Shown here: positions 55,830 through 64,000 of the stretch, in pieces
How the letters are laid out: each line of letters opens with the position of its first letter
How positions within the stretch are numbered: position 1 is the stretch's first letter
Origin: Thermogemmatispora onikobensis
GTDB lineage: Bacteria; Chloroflexota; Ktedonobacteria; Ktedonobacterales; Ktedonobacteraceae
Reading direction: 5' to 3'
DNA: 64,000 nucleotides
Assembly: GCF_001748285.1 (NCBI RefSeq)
Contig: NZ_BDGT01000018.1
Location: 1-64,000, forward strand
Translations under genes and position numbers: made by a program
The notes under the pieces: model-generated
The model's database searches: none
Seen by the model: the letters and a program-made list of their open reading frames with translations, nothing else
What the model was told of the DNA's origin: nothing

Positions 55830-56495
55830 CTAGAGCGATACAATGCGTGTTTTGACGCGGTTGCTTTGTATCAACAGGCGTCGCGTGCGCCAGATATACC
55901 AGGTTGCCAGAGTGCGATAGGGCCGCCAGCGCTCGCCGAAGACCAGCAGCTCTTTGCGCGTTGGGCGCTGCTCTAGTCCGTAGAGGAGGCGGAGGCCCTC
56001 GGCCAGGCCCAGATCATCAACGGGCCAGACATCGAGGCGACCCAGCGAAAAGATCAAAATCATTTCGGCTGTCCAGCGCCCGATACCTCTGACAGCGGTC
56101 AGTGCACGGATAACAGCCTCATCGTCAAGCTCCGGGAGCTGCTGCAAGTCCAGCTCGCCGCTCAGAACATGGGTGCAGAGATCGCGTATGTAGCGAATCT
56201 TTTGCATAGAAAGACCGACTGCCTGCAGTTGCCGCTCATCGAGGGTGGCAAGAAATTGGGCCTGGATAGGGCCGGGAGGAAGCAGAGCGCGTAAGCGCGC
56301 CATAATGGCGTCGGCGGCCTGGACAGAAATCTGCTGTGAAATGATGGCATCGACCAGCGCCTCGAAAAGGTTAGGGTCCGGCACCAGGGTACACGGCCCT
56401 ACGCGCTCAATGGCGCTGGCCAGAACAGGATCACCGGCTTGCAGCGCCAGGGTGGCTGTAGCAACAAGGTCGGTCCAGGATTGCTGGATTGTCAT
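55830..56495 (-). CDS. DNA-3-methyladenine glycosylase II (AlkA-like)
   Basis: Helix-hairpin-helix DNA glycosylase that removes alkylated bases. The core is complete: LFEALVDAIISQQISVQAADAI (first helices), the hairpin LTAVRGIGRWTAEMILIFSLGRLDVWPVDDLGL with the catalytic Asp, and FGERWRPYRTLATWYIWRTRR. The ATG at 56495 is preceded by CGGAG and gives 221 residues, typical of the short HhH-GPD group lacking AlkA's N-terminal domain. The open frame reaches 56855 but the extension is low in family signal. It follows the DnaJ fusion by 38 bases upstream on the same strand and could share its transcript. Confidence 0.88.
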   Translation of the reverse strand: MTIQQSWTDLVATATLALQAGDPVLASAIERVGPCTLVPDPNLFEALVDAIISQQISVQAADAIMARLRALLPPGPIQAQFLATLDERQLQAVGLSMQKIRYIRDLCTHVLSGELDLQQLPELDDEAVIRALTAVRGIGRWTAEMILIFSLGRLDVWPVDDLGLAEGLRLLYGLEQRPTRKELLVFGERWRPYRTLATWYIWRTRRLLIQSNRVKTRIVSL

Positions 56496-56703
56496 CTCTC
56501 CGTCTTTCTGCTCGCTCAACGCTCTCATACCAGTCGCTTGCTCGCTGATTGCCAGGCGGATTAGCCCCGCCCGGGGGCTGGCCGCTGAGGCAAACAGCAC
56601 AGCCGCTGATATTGTAGCACATGCTGGCCTCCTGCCGCTGGCGCGCTCTGGCCTGGCAGGCGATGGATGCAATGGAGCAGATAATGACTGAAGAAGTAGA
56701 TAG

Positions 56704-56739
56704 ACAGGCGGAGGAGATGCGATTTCCTCCTCCGCCTGT
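56704..56739 (-). terminator. hairpin terminator after the ABC permease gene
   Basis: Perfect 13-bp stem ACAGGCGGAGGAG / CTCCTCCGCCTGT with a 10-base loop, 20 bases after the permease stop on the minus strand, followed by a T-rich stretch (CTATCTACTTCTTC). It ends the TetR-ABC operon. Confidence 0.75.
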
Positions 56740-56758
56740 GGAGCATTGCAGGCGCTCG

Positions 56759-58405
56759 TCAGGCCCTGGCCATGAGGCTGCTTTCCTTGAAGTGGAAGAG
56801 AGCAGCCAGGGCCACCGCGATGGCCAGGCCGAGGACCGTCAGGGTGGGACCCCAACGCATACCTTCTGTGATTGGGTCACCGTAAAGGTGGAAAATCGAG
56901 AGGTTGATCAGCCAGTCAGGCAGTTTCAGCATCGGCTGCAGAAACTCCATTAAGAAGGAAAGAGCTACGAGAAGGCTGGCCAGACCCGTGGTTAGACCAG
57001 CGGAGAGGCGCGTTGCAAGCAGGTAGACCAGGGCGGCTGCCAGCCATTCCAACGGCAAGATACCGAAGCAGGCGGCAGCGGTGTCACCAACATCGATGCG
57101 CAGATTGATGCTGCTGGCCGTCACCAGGAGGCTGAGCCAGATCCCCAGCGGAGGAATCAGCGAGGCCACCACCACAGCCGCGGCGTGCTCGCCGAGCAAG
57201 CGGATACGGGAGTGAGGCGTACTCAGGATCAGCTCCAGGCGGTTGTTATCCAGATCGCGGCTCCAGCTGTGGGCCAGCGTCAGGGCGAAGATGGTCAGGG
57301 CGACGGGAATAAAGGTGAAGACGGTCGCTCCCAGAAGACCCTGATTGGTGGCGACGTTGTAGCCGCTGAAGAGCTGGCTCATGACAGCATTGCCCTGGAC
57401 CGCCTTCCTGAAGACATCCAGCAGGTTGGGAATGAGCGCGGTCAGGAAATCGGCGAAGAAGACCGTGATCACCGTCCACCAGAAGAGGGCGGTGAACTGC
57501 GCGCGCAGGGTGCGCAGACCCAAGGAGCGCAGGAAGGGGTCGCCAGCGGCGCGCGCCAGAGAGCGGGCTCGTTCGACGGTGGACGGTTGCCGTCGTCCGT
57601 TGAGGGCGAGCTGAAGCGCCACGCCGCCCAGATCGCGGCGGGCAAAGATCACGGTGCTGGCCACGATCAGGATCACGGCGAGCAGGATGAGGAGTGCCAG
57701 GGCGCCCCAGTTGGCGGCCACCGAAGGGATTAAAGGCTTATTCCTGTTATAGTAGTAAAAGATCGACAGGTGCCGCAGCCAGTCAACATTTTGCTGAAGG
57801 CGCCCAACGCTATCGAGCAGGAACATCAGCACCAGGATAGCGGCGGTCCAGCCGGAGGCAGCGCCGCGCCAGCGCACGAACTGCGAGATCAGCAGGGCGA
57901 TGCTGGCGAAGATCAGCTCAAAAAGGCCGACGTTGAGAGTCGTCAGCAGGGCCCGCGGGTAATCGGCTGTTTCGTGGGCGCTGAGCTGGCCGAGGAGGAT
58001 GAAGACACTGAGAATGAGCATCATCATGAGAATGGCCAGCGTCAGGGCAAGCAGCTTTTCCAGCAAGAGGCGCGCCCGCGCCACCGGCTGCGAGAGCAGC
58101 ACATCGAGCGTGCCGCGCTCTTCGTCTCCGCGCACCAGGCGGGCGCCGGCCAGGATGGCCCAAATGGCCAGGAAGGCCGGCAGGGTCGTGCCAAAGACGC
58201 GGAAGGTGACGTAGCCGGGGATGGTATTGAGGGCCACCTGATCGCCATAGAAGCCGAAGGACTGGTAGATCTGGGTGACGCCGGCGTTGAGGACATCCTG
58301 AGCGGTAGCATACATGGCGTAGATCAGCAGGCCCAGGCCGAGGCTCCAGCAGAGGATGGCGATCCAGTACTCACGTAAGGTTTTGAGCCAGATTGTACGC
58401 AGCAT
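56759..58405 (-). CDS. ABC-2 type transporter permease, duplicated fold
   Basis: Membrane half of an ABC exporter, 548 residues with about twelve helices in two similar halves, each beginning with a short amphipathic motif: TIWLKTLREYWIAILCWSLGLGLL near residue 3 and SLGLRTLRAQFTALFWWTVITVFF near 290. ABC-2 permeases usually have six helices, so this looks like an internal duplication that forms the whole transmembrane unit in one chain. RGDEERGTLDVLLSQPVARARLLLEK is the typical cytoplasmic loop of multidrug or lipid exporters. Third gene of the operon after TetR and the ATPase. Substrate unknown. Confidence 0.87.
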   Translation of the reverse strand: MLRTIWLKTLREYWIAILCWSLGLGLLIYAMYATAQDVLNAGVTQIYQSFGFYGDQVALNTIPGYVTFRVFGTTLPAFLAIWAILAGARLVRGDEERGTLDVLLSQPVARARLLLEKLLALTLAILMMMLILSVFILLGQLSAHETADYPRALLTTLNVGLFELIFASIALLISQFVRWRGAASGWTAAILVLMFLLDSVGRLQQNVDWLRHLSIFYYYNRNKPLIPSVAANWGALALLILLAVILIVASTVIFARRDLGGVALQLALNGRRQPSTVERARSLARAAGDPFLRSLGLRTLRAQFTALFWWTVITVFFADFLTALIPNLLDVFRKAVQGNAVMSQLFSGYNVATNQGLLGATVFTFIPVALTIFALTLAHSWSRDLDNNRLELILSTPHSRIRLLGEHAAAVVVASLIPPLGIWLSLLVTASSINLRIDVGDTAAACFGILPLEWLAAALVYLLATRLSAGLTTGLASLLVALSFLMEFLQPMLKLPDWLINLSIFHLYGDPITEGMRWGPTLTVLGLAIAVALAALFHFKESSLMARA

Positions 58406-58462
58406 AGCGGTTTCCTCCCGTCATTGGCCGCTGCAAACGCTGCAAAATGCGGCCAGCAGCGC

Positions 58463-59377
58463 TTAGCGGCCAGCGGCGACCGGCTGGTCGGCCTGATAGA
58501 AGCGCAGGAAAATCTCTTCGAGGCTCGGCTCGTGGGTGGTCAGGCTGAGCGCATCGTGGGCAGCGGCTGTCTTGATGACCGCCTGGAGGTCGCCCTGGAC
58601 GTCGAGATGCAGCTCGCGACCGTCGCGGTTGAGCTGGACGGAGGCCACGCCCGGCAGGCCCCGGAACCACTGCGGCGAGGCCGGCGCCGGAAAGCTAATG
58701 ATGACCGTCTGCTGACGTATGTGCTTGAGCCGACTCACCTCGTTCACCTCGACCAGGCGCCCCTCGCGGATGATGCCGACGCGGCTGCAGGTCTGCTCAA
58801 CCTCGGGCAGGATATGCGACGAGAGAAAGACCGTGCGTCCCTCGCTCTGCACTTCGCGCAACATGCGATAAAACTCCTGCTGGTTGAGGGGATCAAGACC
58901 ACTGCTCGGCTCGTCCAGAATGAGCAGCCGCGGACGGTGCATGAAGGCCTGGATCAGGCCCAGCTTCTGGCGGTTGCCGCGCGAATACTCGCGGAAGCGC
59001 TTGCCGGGATCGAAGTCCAGCCGCTCGCAGAGCTGCTGCACATAGGTGCGGTCGACACCGCCGCGCAGGTGGCCGAGGTAGGTCAGGATCTGAGCCCCGG
59101 TCAGCCCGGGATCAAAGGCGAACTCCGAGGGCAGGTAACCTACGAGCCGCTTGACGGCGGGGGCCTGCGACCAGCAGTCCAGACCGGCGATGGTGGCACG
59201 GCCCGCCGAGGGGCGCAGGAAGCCCATCAGTGTGCGGATGGTGGTGGTTTTGCCGGCGCCATTCGGACCGAGAAAACCGAAGATTTCGCCTTCCTCGATC
59301 TCAAAGGTCAGGTCAAGAATGCCGCGGCTGCGACCGTAATACTTCGTCAGGCCGCTGGCTTGAATCAGTGCTGTCAT
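58463..59377 (-). CDS. ABC transporter ATP-binding protein
   Basis: Nucleotide-binding subunit of an ABC exporter. Walker A GFLGPNGAGKTTTIRTLMGF, Q-loop GYLPSEFAFDPGL, a variant signature YSRGNRQKLGLIQAF in place of LSGGQ, Walker B LLILDEPSSGLDPLNQ and the H-loop SSHILPEVEQ. The C-terminal 90 residues form the regulatory extension common in CcmA/DrrA-type proteins. The ATG at 59377 has CAGGAGGG upstream; 304 residues. It overlaps the end of the TetR gene by 65 bases and precedes the permease by 57. Confidence 0.93.
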   Translation of the reverse strand: MTALIQASGLTKYYGRSRGILDLTFEIEEGEIFGFLGPNGAGKTTTIRTLMGFLRPSAGRATIAGLDCWSQAPAVKRLVGYLPSEFAFDPGLTGAQILTYLGHLRGGVDRTYVQQLCERLDFDPGKRFREYSRGNRQKLGLIQAFMHRPRLLILDEPSSGLDPLNQQEFYRMLREVQSEGRTVFLSSHILPEVEQTCSRVGIIREGRLVEVNEVSRLKHIRQQTVIISFPAPASPQWFRGLPGVASVQLNRDGRELHLDVQGDLQAVIKTAAAHDALSLTTHEPSLEEIFLRFYQADQPVAAGR

Positions 59378-60152
59378 AAGTGTTCCCTCCTGAAATGCCT
59401 GGAATATATTGCTCCAGATAGGAGCGAATGGCTGCCACAAAGCTCGCAATATGCTCATTTGCTGCGTGAGCCAAACGGCGACGCCTCTCTGGTGGCGGTA
59501 GCTGCTGGCTTTCTAGAGACAAGCGGATGGCCTCGCCCAGATCCTGGGCCTGCTGCTCGAGCGGAAGGCGTTCTTCTGCCGGCCAGAGCGGATCGAGCGT
59601 CAGATAGCCTATAAAGATGGCTGACAGCATGTATTCTAAGCGCCTGAGACTCAGGTCTGAGCGCAGCAGACCCTCCGCCTGCATCTGCTCCAGAATAGCG
59701 TGGGCGAAGAGCACTTTGCGGCGCGCTATCGAGTTATCCTGCAGATAGTCATGCTGGGCCACTGAGCCAAGCAGACTGGCATCGTTGGTGAGCAGCGCCT
59801 TCACCAGTGGACGCTGCTGGTAGAGCAGAAAGGCATAGGGAAAAAACGTGTGGAATGCAAAGCTATCAGCATTCTCGGTGATGTACTTCTGCAGTGACTC
59901 GATGACGACCAGCGCCTCGCGCATGATCACGGTCATAAAGAGATCCTCGCGCGTCTTCCAGTGCAGATAGATGGTCCCCTTGGCCACGCCGGCCTCGCGA
60001 GCGATGTCGTCGATGGTCGTCTTATCGTAGCCCCAACGCTCGATGAGCTTGACTGCAGCATCGAGGATGCGCTCAGCGCGCGCCCGGCGTTTCTGGGGAG
60101 AGGTAGGCGCCCTGCCACGCCGCCGCGGAGGCTGATCTGACTGGCCTGCCAC
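59313..60152 (-). CDS. TetR-family transcriptional regulator
   Basis: Repressor of the exporter operon, 279 residues. The N-terminal helix-turn-helix is clear: RILDAAVKLIERWGYDKTTIDDIAREAGVAKGTIYLHWKTREDLF. The rest is the all-helical ligand-binding domain with EYMLSAIFIGYLTLDPLW. It is longer than typical because of a 60-residue C-terminal tail, and its coding end overlaps the ATPase gene by 65 bases. The GTG start has GGGAGG and AGGAA upstream. It is first in the operon and likely represses its own promoter through the palindrome at 60176-60209. Inducer unknown. Confidence 0.9.
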   Translation of the reverse strand: MAGQSDQPPRRRGRAPTSPQKRRARAERILDAAVKLIERWGYDKTTIDDIAREAGVAKGTIYLHWKTREDLFMTVIMREALVVIESLQKYITENADSFAFHTFFPYAFLLYQQRPLVKALLTNDASLLGSVAQHDYLQDNSIARRKVLFAHAILEQMQAEGLLRSDLSLRRLEYMLSAIFIGYLTLDPLWPAEERLPLEQQAQDLGEAIRLSLESQQLPPPERRRRLAHAANEHIASFVAAIRSYLEQYIPGISGGNTYDSTDSSQRPDEVLRSQPRHS

Positions 60153-60175
60153 TGTTCCTGGCCTCCCTTGTTTTA

Positions 60176-60209
60176 TTGACTAAATGACTGAATAAATAAA
60201 AACAGTCAA
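60176..60209 (-). promoter_or_regulatory. probable TetR operator overlapping the promoter
   Basis: TTGACT (60176-60181) and AGTCAA (60204-60209) form an inverted pair, with an inner pair TGACTG (60185-60190) and CAGTCA (60203-60208). The region is AT-rich and 24 bases upstream of the TetR start. The right arm read on the minus strand, TTGACT, is also a good -35, so binding would block the promoter. Confidence 0.55.
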
Positions 60210-60349
60210 AAAATTCTGATTAGAGAATAATCCATTGTGGCAAGAAAGTCAAGGGGAGGGCGAGAGACAGAAAGGCAGGGGCTGCGCCAGTGCTAGCGGA
60301 GCGAGCGGCTGCTATCTTGAGCGAAGCCGGTGATCGCTGTCGAGGAGAG

Positions 60350-60383
60350 AGGCCCTCTGCTCCCGCCCGGGGGCAGAGGGCCT
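60350..60383 (-). terminator. terminator-like hairpin after the lipoprotein gene
   Basis: AGGCCCTCTGC (60350-60360) pairs perfectly with GCAGAGGGCCT (60373-60383). It is 32 bases after the lipoprotein stop on the minus strand; no T run follows. Confidence 0.55.
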
Positions 60384-60414
60384 GAAGGCAGCGCTGATCA
60401 AAGCCAAAGCTATT

Positions 60415-61107
60415 TTAATTGCAGTTCGCCAGGTGCTGTTGCAGGGAGCTGAGACTGAGAGCGACCTGGACCGCTGGCTGTGGCTGACCTGGTCCAGGCT
60501 CAGCGGGGGCGCCGGGTTGCTGGAGGGTCACGATCCCGTGGGCGTCGACGGGGAAGGCGTCATAGACCTCCAGCCAGCTTTCCTGGCGGCCTCGCGGCGG
60601 TTGAAGACCGGGGGCGAAAACAAGCACATAGTGGCCATTCGGTTGAAGCTGTGGAAACCCAATGATCCAGAACTGATCTGATCCCACCTGGCCACCGACC
60701 GTAACAAAGGCCTGCGTCGCTTGCCGCCGCCGATCGTGGAGGATTCTCATCGTGCCGAAATGAACAGGGGTGTAGATGCGATAGCCCTCTGCCACGAGCG
60801 TCTCGGCGAGCGAGCTATGGGAAGCTGGCGCCATGTGTGGTCGCAAGCCGTCGGGGGTGTTCCAGCGGCTTTTTCCGTAGCTCACGGTTTGAACCTCGGC
60901 GGTCAGGATGCTGGTGCACATGCTCGCCGGCGAATTGAACTCATAGCGATCGACTATCAGGTGGATATTGAGAGACGCCTCAGCCTCTGGACTGCTTGAG
61001 GAGTGCTGTGCGGCGGGGGTCTGGCAGGAAGAGAGCATGACGACCAGTAGCGAGGCCACCAGGGCGGCAAATATAGCAGAAAAATATGAAGCGAGCTTTT
61101 CTTTCAT
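60415..61107 (-). CDS. predicted lipoprotein of unknown function
   Basis: 230 residues starting MKEKLASYFSAIFAALVAS with a signal peptide ending in the lipobox LSSC (Cys28), so it should be lipid-anchored outside the membrane. After a Ser/Thr/Pro-rich stretch the body alternates strands: LNIHLIVDRYEFNSPASMCTSILTAEVQTV, GYRIYTPVHFGTMRILHD and FVTVGGQVGSDQFWIIGFPQLQPNGHYVLVFAPGL. No family recognised. The ATG at 61107 has AGAGGTAG upstream; the frame is open to 61413 but the extension is not credible. Divergent from the thioredoxin-domain gene. Confidence 0.75.
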   Translation of the reverse strand: MKEKLASYFSAIFAALVASLLVVMLSSCQTPAAQHSSSSPEAEASLNIHLIVDRYEFNSPASMCTSILTAEVQTVSYGKSRWNTPDGLRPHMAPASHSSLAETLVAEGYRIYTPVHFGTMRILHDRRRQATQAFVTVGGQVGSDQFWIIGFPQLQPNGHYVLVFAPGLQPPRGRQESWLEVYDAFPVDAHGIVTLQQPGAPAEPGPGQPQPAVQVALSLSSLQQHLANCN

Positions 61108-61411
61108 ATTATGGACTACCTCTGAGATAACGTTTACGTTTCTATTCTCCATGAAACGGGCCTGGCAGATAGCTACAACTGGAGAAGCGTCACGGGAAAG
61201 GAACGATCTGCTGCTTAGACGTGCAGGGGAACCGTTTGGTTCCCAGGCAGCTTGCTGTCGGTATCCAGGGAGACAAGTGCAAGGTACACTCCGGCCTAGC
61301 GAAGGGGCTGTGCGGTCTCCTGTCCCGTCTCTTGATGTCGTACAATGAAGATCTAAAGGGGCAAGCTGACTATTCTTGAAACGTAAAGCGAGCAGATGCT
61401 CGGGAGGCAAC

Positions 61412-63571
61412 ATGACAGAAGCGAGCGGCGCGCCGCAAGGCGCTCAGCATACCAATCGTCTCATTCATGAGACGAGTCCCTATCTGCTGCAGCACGCACA
61501 CAACCCGGTGGACTGGTATCCCTGGGGGGAGGAAGCCCTCAACAAAGCCAGACAGGAAGACAAGCCCATTTTTCTCAGCATCGGCTACTCCGCCTGCCAT
61601 TGGTGTCACGTCATGGAGCGTGAGTCATTTGAAAACGCAGAGATTGCGGCCCTCATCAACCGCTACTTTGTGCCAATCAAAGTTGATCGCGAGGAGCGGC
61701 CCGATCTTGACGCCATCTACATGCAGGCCATCCAGGCTCTGACCGGTCAAGGTGGCTGGCCCCTCAACGTCTTTCTGACGCCGGACGGCAGACCCTTTTT
61801 TGGTGGAACCTACTTCCCGCCCGAGGACCGGCGCTACGGCGGGCAAGTGATGGCCGGGTTTCCACGAGTGTTGCTGACCATCGTCGACGCCTATCAGAAT
61901 CGGCGTCAGGAAGTTGAGGAGCAGGCCGAGCGCCTGGCCGAATACCTGCGTGAGCGGAGCAGCGCGCCCCTCTTGCGCCGCGGGCAAGGGCAGGTTCTGC
62001 CGCAGCTTGAGCAACTGGCCAACGCGGCGCGCGAGCTGGCTGCCGAATTTGACCCCGTCAATGGCGGCTTCGGCGGCGCTCCCAAGTTCCCCAACAGCAT
62101 GGCGCTGGAGTTCCTGCTGCGTGTCCACCTACACCGCGCCTCTGGCGAGTTACCAGCAGTCAAAGAGGGCGAGCGCTCGGAGCTGGAGATGGTGGAGCAG
62201 ACCCTGCAGCGCATGGCCTGTGGTGGCATCTACGACCAGCTTGGCGGCGGCTTTCATCGCTACTCGGTTGACGCCCGCTGGCTGGTTCCCCATTTCGAAA
62301 AGATGCTCTATGACAATGCTTTGCTCAGCCGTCTCTACCTGCATGCCTATCTGGTTACGGGCAATCCCTTCTACCGGCGCATTGCCGAAGAGACGCTAGA
62401 CTACGTCATGCGCGAGATGACGGCGCCAGAAGGGGGCTTCTATTCGACCCAGGACGCGGACAGCGAAGGGGAAGAAGGCAAGTTCTATCTCTGGCAGGCT
62501 GAGGAGATTGCCCGCCTACTGCCTGGCGAGGATGGAGACCTCTTCATGGCCTGGTATGGAGTGACCCCACGCGGCAACTTTGAAGGCAAGAACATTCTCC
62601 ACGTGCCCGAGCCTGATGCCCAGCGGGTAGCTGAGCGTCTCGGGGTCAGCCGAGAGCGTCTGGAGCAGGCTCTGGAGAAGGGGCGCGCGCTCCTCTTGGC
62701 GGCCCGGGAGCAGCGCGTCAAGCCGGGGCGCGATGAGAAGGTCCTGACGGCCTGGAATGGGCTGATGCTGCGCAGCTTCGCCGAGGCCGCGCGCTATCTC
62801 GGGCGCAGCGATTACCGGCAAGTCGCCGAGCGTAACGCCGACTTCCTGCTGGCGACGCTGCGCAAAAATGGGCGCCTGCAGCGTACCTGGAAGGATGGGC
62901 GGGCCCATCTGGCCGGCTATCTGGAGGACTATGCCTTTCTGGCGGATGGCCTGCTGGCTCTCTACGAAGCCAGCTTCGAGCTGCGCTGGTTCAGCGAAGC
63001 GCGCAGCCTGATCGAGGAAGCCCTGCAGCTCTTTGCCGATAGCGAGAATGGGGGCTTCTTCGACACCGGCAGCGATCAGGAGGCCCTGGTCAGCCGGCCC
63101 AAAGAGATCATGGACAACGCCACGCCGGCGGGCAACAGCGTTGCTGCGGAAGTGCTATTACGGTTGGCGGCCTTCACAGGAGAAGAACGCTATCACCAGG
63201 CGGCTGAGAGCTATCTGCAAGCCCTGGCTGATATCATGACCCAGCATCCGCATGCCTTCGGGCATCTGCTGGGTGCGCTTGACTTTGCCCTCTCACCTGG
63301 GCGTGAGATTGCCATCATTGGAGATCCGCAGGCGGAAGAGACCGCGGCTCTCCTGGCTGTGGTCAACAGTCACTATCGACCCAACAGCGTCCTGGCCTGT
63401 GTCGCACCCGGCAGCGTGCAGGAGCGTGCCGCCGCTCTCATTCCACTCCTGGCCGAGCGGCCTCAGCAGAACGGACGGGCGACGGCATATGTCTGTCAAC
63501 ACTTTGCCTGTCAGGCGCCTGTGACGACAGCCGAGGAGCTGCAGGCCCAGCTTGGTGAGCTGGACCACTAA
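61412..63571 (+). CDS. thioredoxin-domain protein, YyaL/SPATA20 family
   Basis: 719 residues. N-terminal DUF255/thioredoxin-like domain: [25 protein letters not shown] and the redox-like [19 protein letters not shown] with Cys62 and Cys65, then [25 protein letters not shown]. The C-terminal two thirds form an (alpha/alpha)6 barrel related to N-acylglucosamine epimerases, including [34 protein letters not shown] and [21 protein letters not shown]. The ATG at 61412 has GGGAGG upstream. The family is widely conserved; its reaction is unsettled. It is transcribed alone. Confidence 0.93.
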   Translation: MTEASGAPQGAQHTNRLIHETSPYLLQHAHNPVDWYPWGEEALNKARQEDKPIFLSIGYSACHWCHVMERESFENAEIAALINRYFVPIKVDREERPDLDAIYMQAIQALTGQGGWPLNVFLTPDGRPFFGGTYFPPEDRRYGGQVMAGFPRVLLTIVDAYQNRRQEVEEQAERLAEYLRERSSAPLLRRGQGQVLPQLEQLANAARELAAEFDPVNGGFGGAPKFPNSMALEFLLRVHLHRASGELPAVKEGERSELEMVEQTLQRMACGGIYDQLGGGFHRYSVDARWLVPHFEKMLYDNALLSRLYLHAYLVTGNPFYRRIAEETLDYVMREMTAPEGGFYSTQDADSEGEEGKFYLWQAEEIARLLPGEDGDLFMAWYGVTPRGNFEGKNILHVPEPDAQRVAERLGVSRERLEQALEKGRALLLAAREQRVKPGRDEKVLTAWNGLMLRSFAEAARYLGRSDYRQVAERNADFLLATLRKNGRLQRTWKDGRAHLAGYLEDYAFLADGLLALYEASFELRWFSEARSLIEEALQLFADSENGGFFDTGSDQEALVSRPKEIMDNATPAGNSVAAEVLLRLAAFTGEERYHQAAESYLQALADIMTQHPHAFGHLLGALDFALSPGREIAIIGDPQAEETAALLAVVNSHYRPNSVLACVAPGSVQERAAALIPLLAERPQQNGRATAYVCQHFACQAPVTTAEELQAQLGELDH

Positions 63572-63767
63572 CGGGCGCTGAAGCGGAGCGCGGAGAAGAG
63601 ACAGGCCCTGCGGATCAGCCGGGCGGAGAGAAAGCTGGTCCGCAGCGCTGCGCCTGGAGAGCATCCTGACGAACGTGGGGCCAGGGTCGCCGGTGGCCGG
63701 ACAGGCTCAGGGTGGGCTGAGAAGAGGTGCGACCCGGGCCCGCAGCGGCAGGCCGTGGCTAGCGACC

Positions 63768-64000
63768 TTAGTCATTAACATAGCGCAGTTGGCCTTTCAC
63801 CTCGCGACGGCAGAGCCTGCCGCTGTTGACGAGATGCTCAAGCGCGAGGGTGGCCGCGGCAATCTCCTTTCTACCGGCCTTCTTCTTGCTGGCCGGCAGA
63901 AACATAGTGGCTACCTCCTGGGGAGTGAAAACGGCCAGAGCGCCAGTCTGCTCCTCCAGATAAGCGGTCAGGGCCTTGCGATACCAGGCGACCAGATCGC
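63768..64000 (-). CDS. partial protein at the right edge, possible winged-helix domain
   Basis: Seventy-six C-terminal codons of a minus-strand gene that continues beyond the window. The sequence reads AWYRKALTAYLEEQ, FTPQEVATMFLP, KKAGRKEIAAATLALEHLVNSG and RLCRREVKGQLRYVND: helices followed by a two-strand wing, as in small winged-helix DNA-binding proteins. The frame has an internal ATG but no start near the edge. Identification beyond that is not possible. The gap 63572-63767 between it and the YyaL gene holds nothing visible. Confidence 0.6.
   Translation of the reverse strand, partial: DLVAWYRKALTAYLEEQTGALAVFTPQEVATMFLPASKKKAGRKEIAAATLALEHLVNSGRLCRREVKGQLRYVND

Noticed and set aside
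58424-59614. 396-codon open frame on the plus strand across the ABC ATPase and TetR genes
   Set aside because: Antisense shadow; both minus-strand genes have complete motifs.

Overview
The window is a GC-rich bacterial chromosome segment. Proline-rich zinc-ribbon membrane proteins, a soluble Ser/Thr kinase paired with a PP2C phosphatase, a lone HEPN protein and a complex I cluster with unusual gene content point to Chloroflexota, most likely class Ktedonobacteria (for example a Thermogemmatispora relative). That placement is inference from gene style; no rRNA or other phylogenetic marker was compared. No prophage, insertion sequence or CRISPR array is visible.

Layout. 1-3.2 kb: end of a response regulator, its histidine kinase, then endonuclease V and a methyltransferase on the other strand. 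3.4-8.1 kb (minus): a small membrane protein, pyruvate phosphate dikinase and a HEPN-domain protein. 8.5-11.7 kb: an ECF sigma factor with its membrane anti-sigma factor, then a thiolase. 12.1-25.2 kb: a nine-gene cell-surface glycan cluster (two glycosyltransferases, methyltransferase, sugar epimerase, flippase-like protein, HlyD-like adaptor, TPR protein, a giant GT-C glycosyltransferase with lectin-like domains, and an alpha/alpha-barrel protein). AT-rich control segments lie before it and at two points inside it. 25.3-35.2 kb: an MFS transporter, a B12-dependent acyl-CoA mutase whose active site looks like isobutyryl-CoA mutase, prmA-rsmE, tRNA-Gly and tRNA-Cys, recO, a second MFS transporter and hisD.

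35.2-40.3 kb: a Ser/Thr kinase with TPR repeats, translationally close to a membrane PP2C phosphatase whose outside domain resembles a trypsin-like protease that has lost its catalytic residues; a structured leader precedes the pair. 40.3-44.9 kb: complex I genes nuoA, nuoC, nuoD and nuoH with nuoB missing from its usual place and a small membrane protein inserted. 45-47 kb (minus): glutamate racemase and a PAP2-like membrane protein. 47.5-50.4 kb: six 11-bp direct repeats abutting an extended -10 promoter, a small cysteine-rich protein, groES and groEL.

50.5-61.1 kb (mostly minus): zinc-ribbon membrane protein, small conserved protein, 2-hydroxyacid dehydrogenase, glycosyltransferase, a DnaJ-beta-propeller fusion, a DNA glycosylase, a TetR-ABC exporter operon with a likely operator, and a lipoprotein. 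61.4-63.6 kb: a thioredoxin-domain YyaL/SPATA20-type protein. A partial gene on the minus strand runs off the right edge.

The strongest candidates for something undescribed are the kinase / pseudoprotease-receptor phosphatase pair with its structured leader, the 11-bp repeat promoter of the chaperonin region, the nuoB-less complex I cluster and the mutase active-site signature.
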